Part shown: positions 1-7,823 of the stretch, one piece after another
How the letters are laid out: every line of letters begins with the position of its first letter
Position numbering within the stretch: the stretch's first letter is position 1
Assembly (NCBI GenBank): GCA_028275165.1
Contig: JAQCNF010000174.1
Location: 1-44,553, forward strand
DNA length: 44,553 nucleotides
Direction: 5' to 3'
Source: Haloquadratum sp.
Lineage (GTDB): Archaea > Halobacteriota > Halobacteria > Halobacteriales > Haloferacaceae
Made by a program: the position numbers and the translations under genes
Notes under the pieces: generated by a model
Told to the model about the DNA's origin: nothing
The model's input: the letters and a program-made list of their open reading frames with translations, nothing else
Databases searched by the model: none

Positions 1-117
1 ATGATTGTTCAGAATTCTGATTGATGCAACTTATCGAACTGACCGTGAGTGGAGCAGGGACCCCTATCTTTATCAAATCGGGGCTGACCAAGTTGAGGTA
101 GCTCACCGGAATATGTT
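1..117. other. Window edge, no gene recognised
   Basis: This is the stretch just downstream of the RNase P component 3 gene. In many haloarchaea that gene is followed at once by the Pop5-like RNase P component 2. None of the three minus-strand frames here shows a Pop5-like start. A plus-strand frame is open through it but runs into the antisense of the RNase P gene and resembles nothing I know. Confidence 0.4.
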
Positions 118-825
118 TCAGCTCTCATCGGATGGTGAACTGCGTTTCACACCCGGACGAATAAAGGAATCGGCACGACGATTTCGATTACGCTCAAGAA
201 TATCTCCCCACTGGCTAATTCCTCTCCTGATCCAGTCGCCACCTAACCCACTCTGCTCTCCAAGTGCACACAGTTCATGAACGCCACGAAGCTCAAGATG
301 TGATCGTGGGGCTGCGCTCACAACATATTTGAGACTGTATTTTTCGATAAGGCGCTTGAGTTTGATGAGATGGCGCAAATGCGCAACTCGTGTTCCCCCA
401 CGCTCACGCAGTAGAGGACCAATGTTTACTTCAATTGCGACACTGTTGCGTCCGGCTGATTTCGCTAATACATGATTGAGGTTTCCAGTGCTATTTTGCT
501 GTCCGGTGAATGGCTGTGAAAGTACATCGACCATTTCATGCTCGACAGCGAATCGATTTAGCTGGTCTGTTCCTCCCCGAACTATGACAAGCACCCGCTC
601 AGTCCGGTGTGTGGTGAGTTCCTCACTGGCCTGCTGTGGTGTCGCAGCTTCGATTTCTCCGCAGGCACTCACCACCACATCAAGATTCTCATCATCAGAG
701 CCGACGAATGATTCAGGGTCACACAATCGACAAAGAATCCCGTCAAACCCCATTTGACCGGCTGTCAAACCCATTCTGGCGGCGGTACTATCTCCATCGG
801 GATAGACATATACCGCCTCGTACAT
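118..825 (-). CDS. rnp3: RNase P protein component 3 (Rpp30 family)
   Basis: Protein subunit of archaeal RNase P, which trims the 5' leader of precursor tRNAs. The 235-residue length fits the family. It starts MYEAVYVYP and has the haloarchaeal Rpp30 core with VIVRGGTDQLNRFAVEH, a following DVLSQPF stretch, the EVNIGPLLRERGG segment and the late SAAPRSHLELRG segment of the TIM-barrel-like PHP fold. It lies 90 bp downstream of dapE on the same strand. A TTTAAA element at 847-852, about 25 bp before the ATG, suggests its own promoter, although read-through from the lysine operon is possible. The usual partner gene for component 2 is not seen in the 117 bases that remain. The family assignment is secure; the operon relation is inferred. 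Confidence 0.88.
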   Translation of the reverse strand: MYEAVYVYPDGDSTAARMGLTAGQMGFDGILCRLCDPESFVGSDDENLDVVVSACGEIEAATPQQASEELTTHRTERVLVIVRGGTDQLNRFAVEHEMVDVLSQPFTGQQNSTGNLNHVLAKSAGRNSVAIEVNIGPLLRERGGTRVAHLRHLIKLKRLIEKYSLKYVVSAAPRSHLELRGVHELCALGEQSGLGGDWIRRGISQWGDILERNRNRRADSFIRPGVKRSSPSDES

Positions 826-846
826 ACTCAGAAAATGGATATCTTG

Positions 847-852
847 TTTAAA
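847..852 (-). promoter_or_regulatory. Candidate TATA element for rnp3
   Basis: TTTAAA on the minus strand, centred about 25 bp upstream of the rnp3 ATG. This is the spacing expected for a leaderless or nearly leaderless haloarchaeal transcript. A second AT-rich stretch (TATCTTTTATCT on the minus strand) lies further up, near 866-877. Confidence 0.35.
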
Positions 853-915
853 GACTATTGTGGAATAGATAAAAGATACGAGGTGGCGTCTGTGAAACAG
901 AGGTGTGATATTGAG

Positions 916-2028
916 CTACTCAATCAATTCAATCACTGTGATGGTGAGGATATCTGCCGCTTGCTTGACCGCCGACACAGGAACATATTCGCGCGGCCCA
1001 TGAGCTACACCGCCGTTCTCGTCTTTCAATACTCCTGGGCCGAATACGATTACGGGCTTCGGAGCGAAGTATGATGCCTCTGTGGCAGCCTCAAAGGGAC
1101 GAATCTCACTCTGTACGCCGAGGCGCTCGGTTACCTCCTGTATGCTCACAACGAGTGGGTCTGTGGTGTCAGTCGCAAACGGTTGTAAAAATGGACTGGG
1201 TCGGTCAGTCAGGGTAAATGAGATATCAACTGGTCTCGATACTGCAGTTTTTATCTCCTGCTCTAGTCCATTTCTAAATGTGTCGGCCGTCTCAGGAGGG
1301 ATACTTCGTCGATCAACGACGAGGGTGGTCTCTGCAGGTATCTGATTAGTCGCCGATCCGCCCTCAACAATCGTGGGCGTGAGCGATGGTAACCCGAGAT
1401 GCTGGTGTGGCGAATCGTCTTCATCAAAGGTTCTGATCGCCCGAAGCACATTCTCTAAGGTAGCAATGCTATTGATACCTGACTCAGGCTCTGCTGCATG
1501 TGCGGCTCTTCCGCGGATACTCACTGTCCCCTGATATCGACCTTTCGCAGCCGTGCATACATCGAGACCCGTCGGTTCACCAACAATGTACATGTCACCG
1601 TCTAACGACAATGTGGCTGCTCCTGTCGAAAGTGTCTCTTCATCTGGCGTCACGGCGAGTGTCACCCGTGCATCAGTAGGTTCGACAGCAATAAATGCTG
1701 CCAGTAGACTCGCAAGCGGCCCTTTCGCATCACATGCACCCCGCCCGTGGAAACGGTGTTCAGTCTCTGCACCTCTCCTTCTCTCAAATGGAACGTGTGG
1801 TGTAACCGTATCAATGTGGGTGTTCAATACCAGGTGCGGCGTTCCACCTGCCGGTCCTTTCGTCGCGAGAGTGTTGCCTGCCTCATCCACATGCGGTACT
1901 ATTCCCTGTGATTTGAGTGTTTCACACAGAAACTCACGCATTTCGGTAACGTCTTCATCTGACGGGATGCTTATCGCTTGTTCGAGAAATGCATGTGGGT
2001 CATACTGAGTCAATCCAGACATACTCAC
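916..2028 (-). CDS. dapE: Succinyl-diaminopimelate desuccinylase (M20 family)
   Basis: Hydrolyses N-succinyl-LL-diaminopimelate to LL-diaminopimelate and succinate in lysine synthesis. At 370 residues it has the M20 zinc-peptidase plan: LNTHIDTV with the first metal-ligand His and catalytic Asp, GRGACDAKGP with the bridging Asp, DEETLSTGA with the general-base Glu region, GEPTGLD, and the lid-domain RGRAAHAAEPE segment. It ends with the FGPG...AHGPREYVP His-ligand region. The start overlaps the dapF stop by 4 bp (ATGA), so the two are probably translationally coupled. Other M20 members such as LysK or ArgE look alike; the place in a complete dap operon makes DapE the best call. Confidence 0.88.
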   Translation of the reverse strand: MSMSGLTQYDPHAFLEQAISIPSDEDVTEMREFLCETLKSQGIVPHVDEAGNTLATKGPAGGTPHLVLNTHIDTVTPHVPFERRRGAETEHRFHGRGACDAKGPLASLLAAFIAVEPTDARVTLAVTPDEETLSTGAATLSLDGDMYIVGEPTGLDVCTAAKGRYQGTVSIRGRAAHAAEPESGINSIATLENVLRAIRTFDEDDSPHQHLGLPSLTPTIVEGGSATNQIPAETTLVVDRRSIPPETADTFRNGLEQEIKTAVSRPVDISFTLTDRPSPFLQPFATDTTDPLVVSIQEVTERLGVQSEIRPFEAATEASYFAPKPVIVFGPGVLKDENGGVAHGPREYVPVSAVKQAADILTITVIELIE

Positions 2029-2897
2029 TCAACTGTAGATTCGACCCTCTCGACGTTGGTCGTAAACTCGTGGCTGACAGGTCCAGCTAATGTTGCTTGA
2101 CCCGTTTTTGGAACAGTCACCTCGAGCAATCCTCCGGGTGGACTCACTGACACAGTCGCATGAGAATCAATCCGCTGGAGCCGATGTGCCACTGCCGCGA
2201 CAGCTACAGCGCCGGTCCCACATGAGCGTGTTTCACCCTCGACACCACGTTCATACGTTCGTTGTGCGAACGAATATGGCCCTGTCTGTTGTGCAAGTGT
2301 AACATTTGTCCCTCTTGGAAAGCATTCAGCATGTCGCACTGGTGGGGCCACAGCTTCTAAATCAATCGCATCAACATCACTCACTATCGCAACTGCGTGT
2401 GGAACCCCAGTGTTCACACTGGTCACGTTGAGCTCACCGAGCGGTGTGTCGATCAATGGTTTATCATGGTCTAAGGGAATCGCAGAGGGACTAAAACGTG
2501 GCACACCCATCTCAACTCTAATTGTCTCATCATCGACTACCGCACGTCGGGCTCCGACTGGCGTGTCGATCACAATGTTTGAGACCTCAGCCTGGTCTGC
2601 CCCCCATGCGGCGGCAATACGAGCACCATTACCACACATTGGGGCCAATGAGCCATCAGGCTGGACAAGAGTCATGAGCACCCTTGGTGAATTAGGCGAG
2701 CAATCTAACTCAAGGAACAGTACACCGTCCGCGCCGACCTGAGAGGCGCTCTCATGTGTAACTCCAGTCTGACGGTCGCAATATTGGACTGCGAACGACG
2801 GCCGATCACCAATCGAGTGTCTCTCGTCTACGACGACAAAATCGTTCCCTGTTCCCTGATATTTTTTGATTGGGATCGTGCTCTTTAGGGTAGTCAT
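2025..2897 (-). CDS. dapF: Diaminopimelate epimerase
   Basis: Interconverts LL- and meso-diaminopimelate by a two-cysteine mechanism without a cofactor. Both catalytic cysteines are present: Cys88 in PMCGNGAR and Cys226 in ETRSCGTGA. The N-terminal KYQGTGNDFVVVDE motif is typical of the family. At 290 residues it is close to the normal length and shows the two-fold pseudo-symmetric DapF layout. It overlaps lysA upstream by 4 bp and dapE downstream by 4 bp, so it sits in the middle of the tightly packed lysine operon. I see no defect. Confidence 0.95.
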   Translation of the reverse strand: MTTLKSTIPIKKYQGTGNDFVVVDERHSIGDRPSFAVQYCDRQTGVTHESASQVGADGVLFLELDCSPNSPRVLMTLVQPDGSLAPMCGNGARIAAAWGADQAEVSNIVIDTPVGARRAVVDDETIRVEMGVPRFSPSAIPLDHDKPLIDTPLGELNVTSVNTGVPHAVAIVSDVDAIDLEAVAPPVRHAECFPRGTNVTLAQQTGPYSFAQRTYERGVEGETRSCGTGAVAVAAVAHRLQRIDSHATVSVSPPGGLLEVTVPKTGQATLAGPVSHEFTTNVERVESTVE

Positions 2898-4165
2898 TGA
2901 TTCGTGTTGGACATGTGATCAAATTCCATTGCCGTGAGATCACGGAGAGTTTCACGACGCCGCGTGATCACTGCATCTTCATCAGATATTGTTACTTCTG
3001 CCGGTCGTGGACGAGCGTTATAATTACTTGACATTTCGTATCCATATGCACCGGCGTTTCCTATGGCAAGATATTCACCTTGCTGAGGAAGAGGTATCTC
3101 TCGGTCGACGGCAAGTACGTCAGCTGATTCACAAATAGGCCCTGCAATCATGACCTCTTCATTCTCCCGGTCAGTATCAGTATTGAGATTTCTCACTGCA
3201 TGATATGCATCGTACATAGCCGGGCGAATCAACGTCGTCATTCCCGCACCAACTCCAACCACTGTCGTCTCGCGGGTCTGCTTGACCGTATTCACCTGTG
3301 TTATCAAAACACCCGCATCAGCAACAAAATATCGTCCTGGCTCGATCGCAAGCGTTGGTTTCAACTCACCAAGTGCCGATCGCGTTTCTTCAGCAACAGT
3401 CTCCAGTTCAAGCGGCTCTTCCTCAGGGTGGTAAGGCACGCCAAAGCCTCCACCTACATTCACAAATTCAAACTCATCTTGATTTACCTCAACAGTTCGC
3501 GCGAGTTCCCCCATCCGGCTGACAAGTTCTTTATGTGATGATAAATCTTCGCCTGAAATTCCGCTTCCTGCATGTGCATGGACTCCAACAACTGATCCAA
3601 CACTGGCTGCTTCATTTGCCACAAGAGGAATATCTTCGGTCGGTATCCCGAACTTTGGGTGGCTCCCAGTGGTGACTTTTTTATGATGTCCAGCGCCCAC
3701 CCCTGGATTTGCACGAAGGCATAGACGACCGGAGTACCCACGTTCAGCCAACCGAGTGATTGTGTCGCGGGCACCAACGGTAATAGTCAGTTCAGGCTGG
3801 TCCTCCCATACGTCAATAATGAAATCCAAGTCGCGATCTGGGGGATTGACTGCTGTGTAATGTATCTTTGACCCACTAAACCCTGCTTCAAGCGCTAAAT
3901 GCACTTCGCCGGCAGACGCACACTCTGCACTGAATCCAAGCTCGCGAATTGTCTGTCTTACTTGGGGGCTGCTGTTTGCTTTCATTGCATAACGAATATC
4001 TGCCGCTGGAAATGCATCTCTCAGACGCTGACCATTCGCACGTATTCGGTCCGTATCAATCACGTACAGTGGCGTCTTAAACTCATTTGCAAGGTTACGA
4101 AGATATGAAAAATCCCAGTCGAAAAGCCGTCGAATGGGGCTTCGAATTTCAGTCTGTGTGCTCAC
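2894..4165 (-). CDS. lysA: Diaminopimelate decarboxylase
   Basis: PLP enzyme that decarboxylates meso-diaminopimelate to L-lysine, the last step of the pathway. It is a fold-III decarboxylase of 423 residues. The PLP-binding lysine is Lys62 in YAMKANSSP. The phosphate-binding glycine-rich stretch FVNVGGGFGVPY, the EPGRYFVADAG motif, and GPICESADVL with the cross-dimer active-site Cys are all visible. It overlaps both neighbours by 4 bp (dapD upstream, dapF downstream). The N-terminal 20 residues or so are specific to haloarchaeal members. Confidence 0.95.
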   Translation of the reverse strand: MSTQTEIRSPIRRLFDWDFSYLRNLANEFKTPLYVIDTDRIRANGQRLRDAFPAADIRYAMKANSSPQVRQTIRELGFSAECASAGEVHLALEAGFSGSKIHYTAVNPPDRDLDFIIDVWEDQPELTITVGARDTITRLAERGYSGRLCLRANPGVGAGHHKKVTTGSHPKFGIPTEDIPLVANEAASVGSVVGVHAHAGSGISGEDLSSHKELVSRMGELARTVEVNQDEFEFVNVGGGFGVPYHPEEEPLELETVAEETRSALGELKPTLAIEPGRYFVADAGVLITQVNTVKQTRETTVVGVGAGMTTLIRPAMYDAYHAVRNLNTDTDRENEEVMIAGPICESADVLAVDREIPLPQQGEYLAIGNAGAYGYEMSSNYNARPRPAEVTISDEDAVITRRRETLRDLTAMEFDHMSNTNQ

Positions 4166-5007
4166 TCTCGGAGAGCCTCCTCGCGCTGTGTTCTATCAAG
4201 TGTCTCATCTTCAATGTCAAGTGCTACAACCGCCGGTTTGTATGCCCCCGACTCGAATAGATCATGATCACCGAGAGAAGATTCCACATATCGGGTAAAA
4301 GCTCGGCGGTCTGCAGGGAGATGTCCATAGTGAATATCCTCTTCAACCAAGTCATAGACTGGGATACGCGGCGTTAGCAGCGTATTCTCTCCAATGATAC
4401 TATTCTCTCCGATGTGAAATCCTGAGGTAACCCGACATCCAGCACCCAGTGAGGCGTTTGATTCGATAATAACTGGTGCATCTTCAACTGGTTCGAGCAC
4501 ACCACCGATAAGCGTATTCGCACCAATTTTTACATTTTCTCCAACCTGCGCACATGATCCGACCGTGTCACAGGAGTCAATCAGGCTTCCGTCGCCAACA
4601 TGAGCGCCAATATTGACAAACGAGGGAGACATCATGATACAGTCGCTACCTAGGTATGCTCCACGTCTGATAACCGTCCCATCTGGCGTATTGCGTGTTC
4701 CTCGTGTACCAAGGTCATTGGTGTCACGCAGTGACAACACATCGTTGTAAGTCACATCGCCATAAGTTCTTGCAGTTGTCTCGTGTAAGCTGAAACAAAG
4801 TAGGATTCCTTGTTTTACCCACTCATTTACATTCCACCCTGCCGGGCCACGACGCTGACCCTGTTCAGCGGCTCTGTATTCTCCAGTTTCAATACCTTCA
4901 AGAAACACCTCAAGAGTCGTATACGCCGATGACCCGGCGCTCTCAGCATCGATATCTCCATCAGTATAGCGCTGCCACATGTCGCGAATAGTCGATTCAA
5001 CACTCAT
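4162..5007 (-). CDS. dapD: Tetrahydrodipicolinate N-succinyltransferase
   Basis: Transfers succinyl from succinyl-CoA to tetrahydrodipicolinate, which commits the pathway to the succinylase branch. The 281 residues contain an N-terminal helical part, then hexapeptide-repeat left-handed beta-helix coils (for example VNIGAHVGDGSLIDSCDTVG, then AQVGENVKIGANTLIGG and GAGCRVTSGFHIGENSIIGE). The substrate-region signature RRGAYLGSDCIMMSPSFVN is also present. Presence of dapD together with dapE shows that this organism uses the succinyl variant rather than LL-diaminopimelate aminotransferase or acetylated intermediates. A 24-bp gap separates it from dapB; it overlaps lysA by 4 bp. Confidence 0.93.
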   Translation of the reverse strand: MSVESTIRDMWQRYTDGDIDAESAGSSAYTTLEVFLEGIETGEYRAAEQGQRRGPAGWNVNEWVKQGILLCFSLHETTARTYGDVTYNDVLSLRDTNDLGTRGTRNTPDGTVIRRGAYLGSDCIMMSPSFVNIGAHVGDGSLIDSCDTVGSCAQVGENVKIGANTLIGGVLEPVEDAPVIIESNASLGAGCRVTSGFHIGENSIIGENTLLTPRIPVYDLVEEDIHYGHLPADRRAFTRYVESSLGDHDLFESGAYKPAVVALDIEDETLDRTQREEALRE

Positions 5008-5031
5008 TGGTTGTCAGTATACATACACAGT

Positions 5032-5820
5032 TCAGTCAGTATCTAAGACAGCATCGAAATCATACGCCCCTGGTGGCTGATCGGAGAGCCACTCTGCGGC
5101 GTCCAGCGCACCAGCAGCAAATACAGACCGTGATCCAGCACGGTGTGTTAGTGTTATCTCCTCATCGTTGCCTGCAAGGAGTATTTCATGCTTTCCAGCA
5201 ACATTCCCTGCTCGTCGCGCATGGATTCCAATCTCTTCGGCTGACCGCGGCTGCTCACCAACCCGACCATGTACTCGTTCACTCTCAGCGGCTCGTTCAC
5301 ATACAGCGGTAATGTCATCAAGCAGAGTAAGCGCCGTTCCAGACGGTGCATCTTGCTTTCCATTGTGGTGTGTTTCAGTTAGTTCAATATCATATGAGCC
5401 AAGCGCACTGACGGCTGTTCGGAGTGCTCGGCGGAGCGCAGCGATACCTCGTGAAAAGTTCGTCGCGCGGAGGAATGGAATATCCTCTGTTACCTGTTGG
5501 AGTGTTCTCTCTGCATCGTCTGTATATCCAGTCGTCCCGACCACCGCAGCTGTCTGTGTCTCTGCTGCAGCTGTGAGATATCGTAAAGACGGTGCTGGTG
5601 CAGTAAAATCTATCACCACGTCAACAGTGCTCCTCTCAAGGTGACTGTCGAAGTTGGATTCATCAACCACAGTCATCTCTGTCTTTGTATCTAATTCATT
5701 GGCCGATTGTGTCACTGCATGCACATTTTCGACTGACCGGCGGGCTTGAGCGCTCGCTATCAACTCTTGTCCCATGCGGCCAGTTGCGCCTGTGATAGCG
5801 AGTGTGAGTTCCTTGTTCAT
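5032..5820 (-). CDS. dapB: 4-hydroxy-tetrahydrodipicolinate reductase
   Basis: NAD(P)H-dependent reduction of hydroxytetrahydrodipicolinate to tetrahydrodipicolinate. The Rossmann nucleotide motif is GATGRMGQE at residues 11-19. The substrate and catalytic motif ETHHNGKQDAPSGTA is intact with its His-His and Lys. FSRGIAALRRA and the C-terminal HEILLAGNDEEITLTHRAGSR segment are normal DapB features. The length of 262 residues is typical. The ATG overlaps the dapA stop by 4 bp. Confidence 0.94.
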   Translation of the reverse strand: MNKELTLAITGATGRMGQELIASAQARRSVENVHAVTQSANELDTKTEMTVVDESNFDSHLERSTVDVVIDFTAPAPSLRYLTAAAETQTAAVVGTTGYTDDAERTLQQVTEDIPFLRATNFSRGIAALRRALRTAVSALGSYDIELTETHHNGKQDAPSGTALTLLDDITAVCERAAESERVHGRVGEQPRSAEEIGIHARRAGNVAGKHEILLAGNDEEITLTHRAGSRSVFAAGALDAAEWLSDQPPGAYDFDAVLDTD

Positions 5821-6737
5821 TGATGCGCCTCCAAGGTAGCATGCTCACGGCGATAGGTTTCAATCTCGCTCAAGATTGTCTCTAACCGTCTACGTGATTG
5901 GTCACTGAGCGGTGTCAGAGGTCGTCGAAGCCGCTCAGGACCGTGACCGCGCAGTGACATTGCTGTCTTGACTGGAATTGGATTCGTCTCAACAAAAAGC
6001 TGCTCAAACAGCGGCGACAGTACACCGTGTAATTCCTGAGCAGTGTTCAACTCACCACTCAGTGCAGATTCAACGAGTCGACCCATGAGCACTGGTTCGA
6101 CATTTCCTGCGACCGAAATGACACCACGACCCCCGATCGCACAGACTGGAAGCGTCAGTGGGTCATCGCCACACAAAATACTAAAACTCTCACCGCGAGT
6201 CGCTTCAATCACTGTCGATATTTGATTAACATCTCCGCTTGCAGCCTTATATCCTGTAATGTTCTCATGACTGGCTAACGCTGCAACTGTTTCTGGAGGA
6301 ACATTTGACCCCGTTCGGCTTGGCACATTGTATATGATCTGTGGGACATCAACAGCATCGGCGATCGACCGATAGTGCGATTCGATACCTGCTGGCTCGG
6401 GTTTGTTATAGTATGGTGAGATGAGTAATAAACCATCAGCACCCACATCGGCGGCTCGCTGGGAGAGTTTGAGTGCTTCATGTGTCGAGTTCGATCCAGA
6501 TCCTGCAATCACCGGGATGTCCTCAACAGCATCAATAACAGTTTCGATAGCTTCGATATGTTCGTCGTGAGTGAGAGTGGCACTTTCCCCAGTTGAACCT
6601 ACAGGAACGACACCAGCTACTCCAGCAGCTTCCAGTCGTTGCGCGTTGCGTTCAAGTGTTTCATGATCGATACGTCCGTCGTCAGCGAATGGCGTCGTCA
6701 TAGCCGGAAACACGCCAGTGAGATCTATGTTTGTCAT
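5817..6737 (-). CDS. dapA: 4-hydroxy-tetrahydrodipicolinate synthase
   Basis: Condenses pyruvate with aspartate semialdehyde, the entry to the diaminopimelate pathway. It is a TIM-barrel aldolase of 306 residues. The Schiff-base lysine is Lys164 in TGYKAASGD, the catalytic Tyr136 is in IIYNVPSRTG, and the GSTGES threonine motif is near residue 49. ISPYYNKPEP is also canonical. It is the first gene of the lysine operon and has a good TATA element about 32 bp upstream. Related aldolases such as KDG aldolase share the fold, but the GSTGES and YNVPSRTG motifs and the operon context support DapA. Confidence 0.95.
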   Translation of the reverse strand: MTNIDLTGVFPAMTTPFADDGRIDHETLERNAQRLEAAGVAGVVPVGSTGESATLTHDEHIEAIETVIDAVEDIPVIAGSGSNSTHEALKLSQRAADVGADGLLLISPYYNKPEPAGIESHYRSIADAVDVPQIIYNVPSRTGSNVPPETVAALASHENITGYKAASGDVNQISTVIEATRGESFSILCGDDPLTLPVCAIGGRGVISVAGNVEPVLMGRLVESALSGELNTAQELHGVLSPLFEQLFVETNPIPVKTAMSLRGHGPERLRRPLTPLSDQSRRRLETILSEIETYRREHATLEAHQ

Positions 6738-6763
6738 TCGTCAGTTTGCGTATATTCAGCCAG

Positions 6764-6775
6764 TATAGTATAGTA
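6764..6775 (-). promoter_or_regulatory. Candidate TATA box of the dap operon
   Basis: The minus strand reads TACTATACTATA, centred about 32 bp upstream of the dapA ATG. This fits a promoter giving a leaderless or very short leader transcript. No Shine-Dalgarno-like sequence stands before the ATG. Confidence 0.5.
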
Positions 6776-7209
6776 TCAGTACGCGTCCGCACCAGCGAAC
6801 CACCGGAGACAGGGATGCTACGCCTGCAACCGGTGTTACTGAACACGCTTCACGCAGAAAAGGACGACTAGACGCAGTACTGCCGGCGCCCTATAGCCCG
6901 ACGATGACAGTCCTGCGCCAATCATATTCATATACGTGATATGAACAAGTAAATATATTTCGCCACGAGCACGTGTATAAATAGTGTAGAGCTTCCCACC
7001 AGTCCCTCCTAAATAATGACCACGATGAGCTGAACTGTGTCATCAACCAACATAAATCATTTTTTATCATAACTTGTATGAGCGCTGCACTACACCCCTC
7101 GCACTCACGAGTCATGTCATATCAGTCTGTGTATTCCGCTTCACATAATCAAAATCATATTTCAAACACCTGCTGAGTGGAAGGATAGGCGATTTGCTCC
7201 TCTTCCGAT
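6776..7209. other. Gene-poor spacer upstream of dapA
   Basis: No convincing coding frame. It contains one perfect inverted repeat, TTCATAT-5 nt-ATATGAA at 6927-6945, in a very AT-rich surround (to about 6965). The part up to about 6900 is richer in G+C and unassigned. The block ends at a dispersed repeat copy. Confidence 0.4.
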
Positions 7210-7322
7210 CGTTGGTAATATGACCAATATGTATATTCGAAGCCACACCAATTTAACTCGGAACGATAGTTTGCACGCTCTGTTTCGAATGAAGAGAATC
7301 ACATTCCCAACAACTGTTGCAG
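7210..7322. repeat. Dispersed repeat, copy 1
   Basis: This segment matches 22046-22158 in the same orientation. Over about the first 100 bases I count roughly 83% identity without gaps, and most differences are transitions. The plus strand has a short open frame starting MTNMY in both copies. The minus strand encodes a hydrophobic stretch ending YILVILPT in both copies. The function is unknown; it may be a piece of an old mobile element. Confidence 0.7.
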
Positions 7323-7574
7323 ACGAAGTCACATCCTCCGAGCAATGAACCGTGCGAGCGGTGAGTGGAGGGTTGCTCATGATGAGAATGACTGGGCTAT
7401 ACAAAAGACATATATTTGCCATGATTCTCTCAATATACTGGGCGGAGCGCGCCAGCTGAATCCTGTCCGTCGCCATACCCATCGACGACGGGATCCGCCC
7501 ACTATTTTACACGAACTGGATACTTTCAACTTACGACCAATTGACTCTTGATTCCGTATCAATAGTTCACAATT
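7323..7574. other. Spacer before the small zinc-finger-like gene
   Basis: AT-rich intergenic DNA between the repeat copy and the ATG at 7575. Several overlapping short open frames occur on both strands, but none resembles a known protein. The promoter of the 7575 gene should lie here; I cannot point to a clear TATA element. Confidence 0.3.
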
Positions 7575-7823
7575 ATGCGTGTGCCAGCCGATGCACCTAC
7601 GACCTGTCCTGTTTGCGAGCACGCCTATGAATCAGTCTCACTCCACGAAACAGGACTTATGATTAATCTCATCGAAAATGTGAGGTTCCAGCGAGTATGC
7701 TTTGAGCCCGTTCTGGAATCGAACACAAGTATGATACGATTTTACCATCACACACATACGCAGGCAAGTGGTGATACCCACGCATCCGATGCAACTGGGC
7801 CAACAACAGTTCAAACTAGGTAG
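7575..7823 (+). CDS. Small CPxC-containing haloarchaeal protein
   Basis: 82 residues, no defined function. The N-terminal half has CPVCEHAYESVSLHETG, a zinc-knuckle-like CxxC followed by a His, then a VNLxEN-type hydrophobic stretch (MINLIENVRFQRVCFEP) with another Cys, and a YHHTHTQ His cluster. This pattern looks like a short conserved metal-binding protein rather than random sequence. The C-terminal 20 residues are low-complexity. The stop codon lies at the left edge of an IS200/IS605-type element, so the natural C-terminus could have been altered by insertion. Confidence 0.55.
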   Translation: MRVPADAPTTCPVCEHAYESVSLHETGLMINLIENVRFQRVCFEPVLESNTSMIRFYHHTHTQASGDTHASDATGPTTVQTR

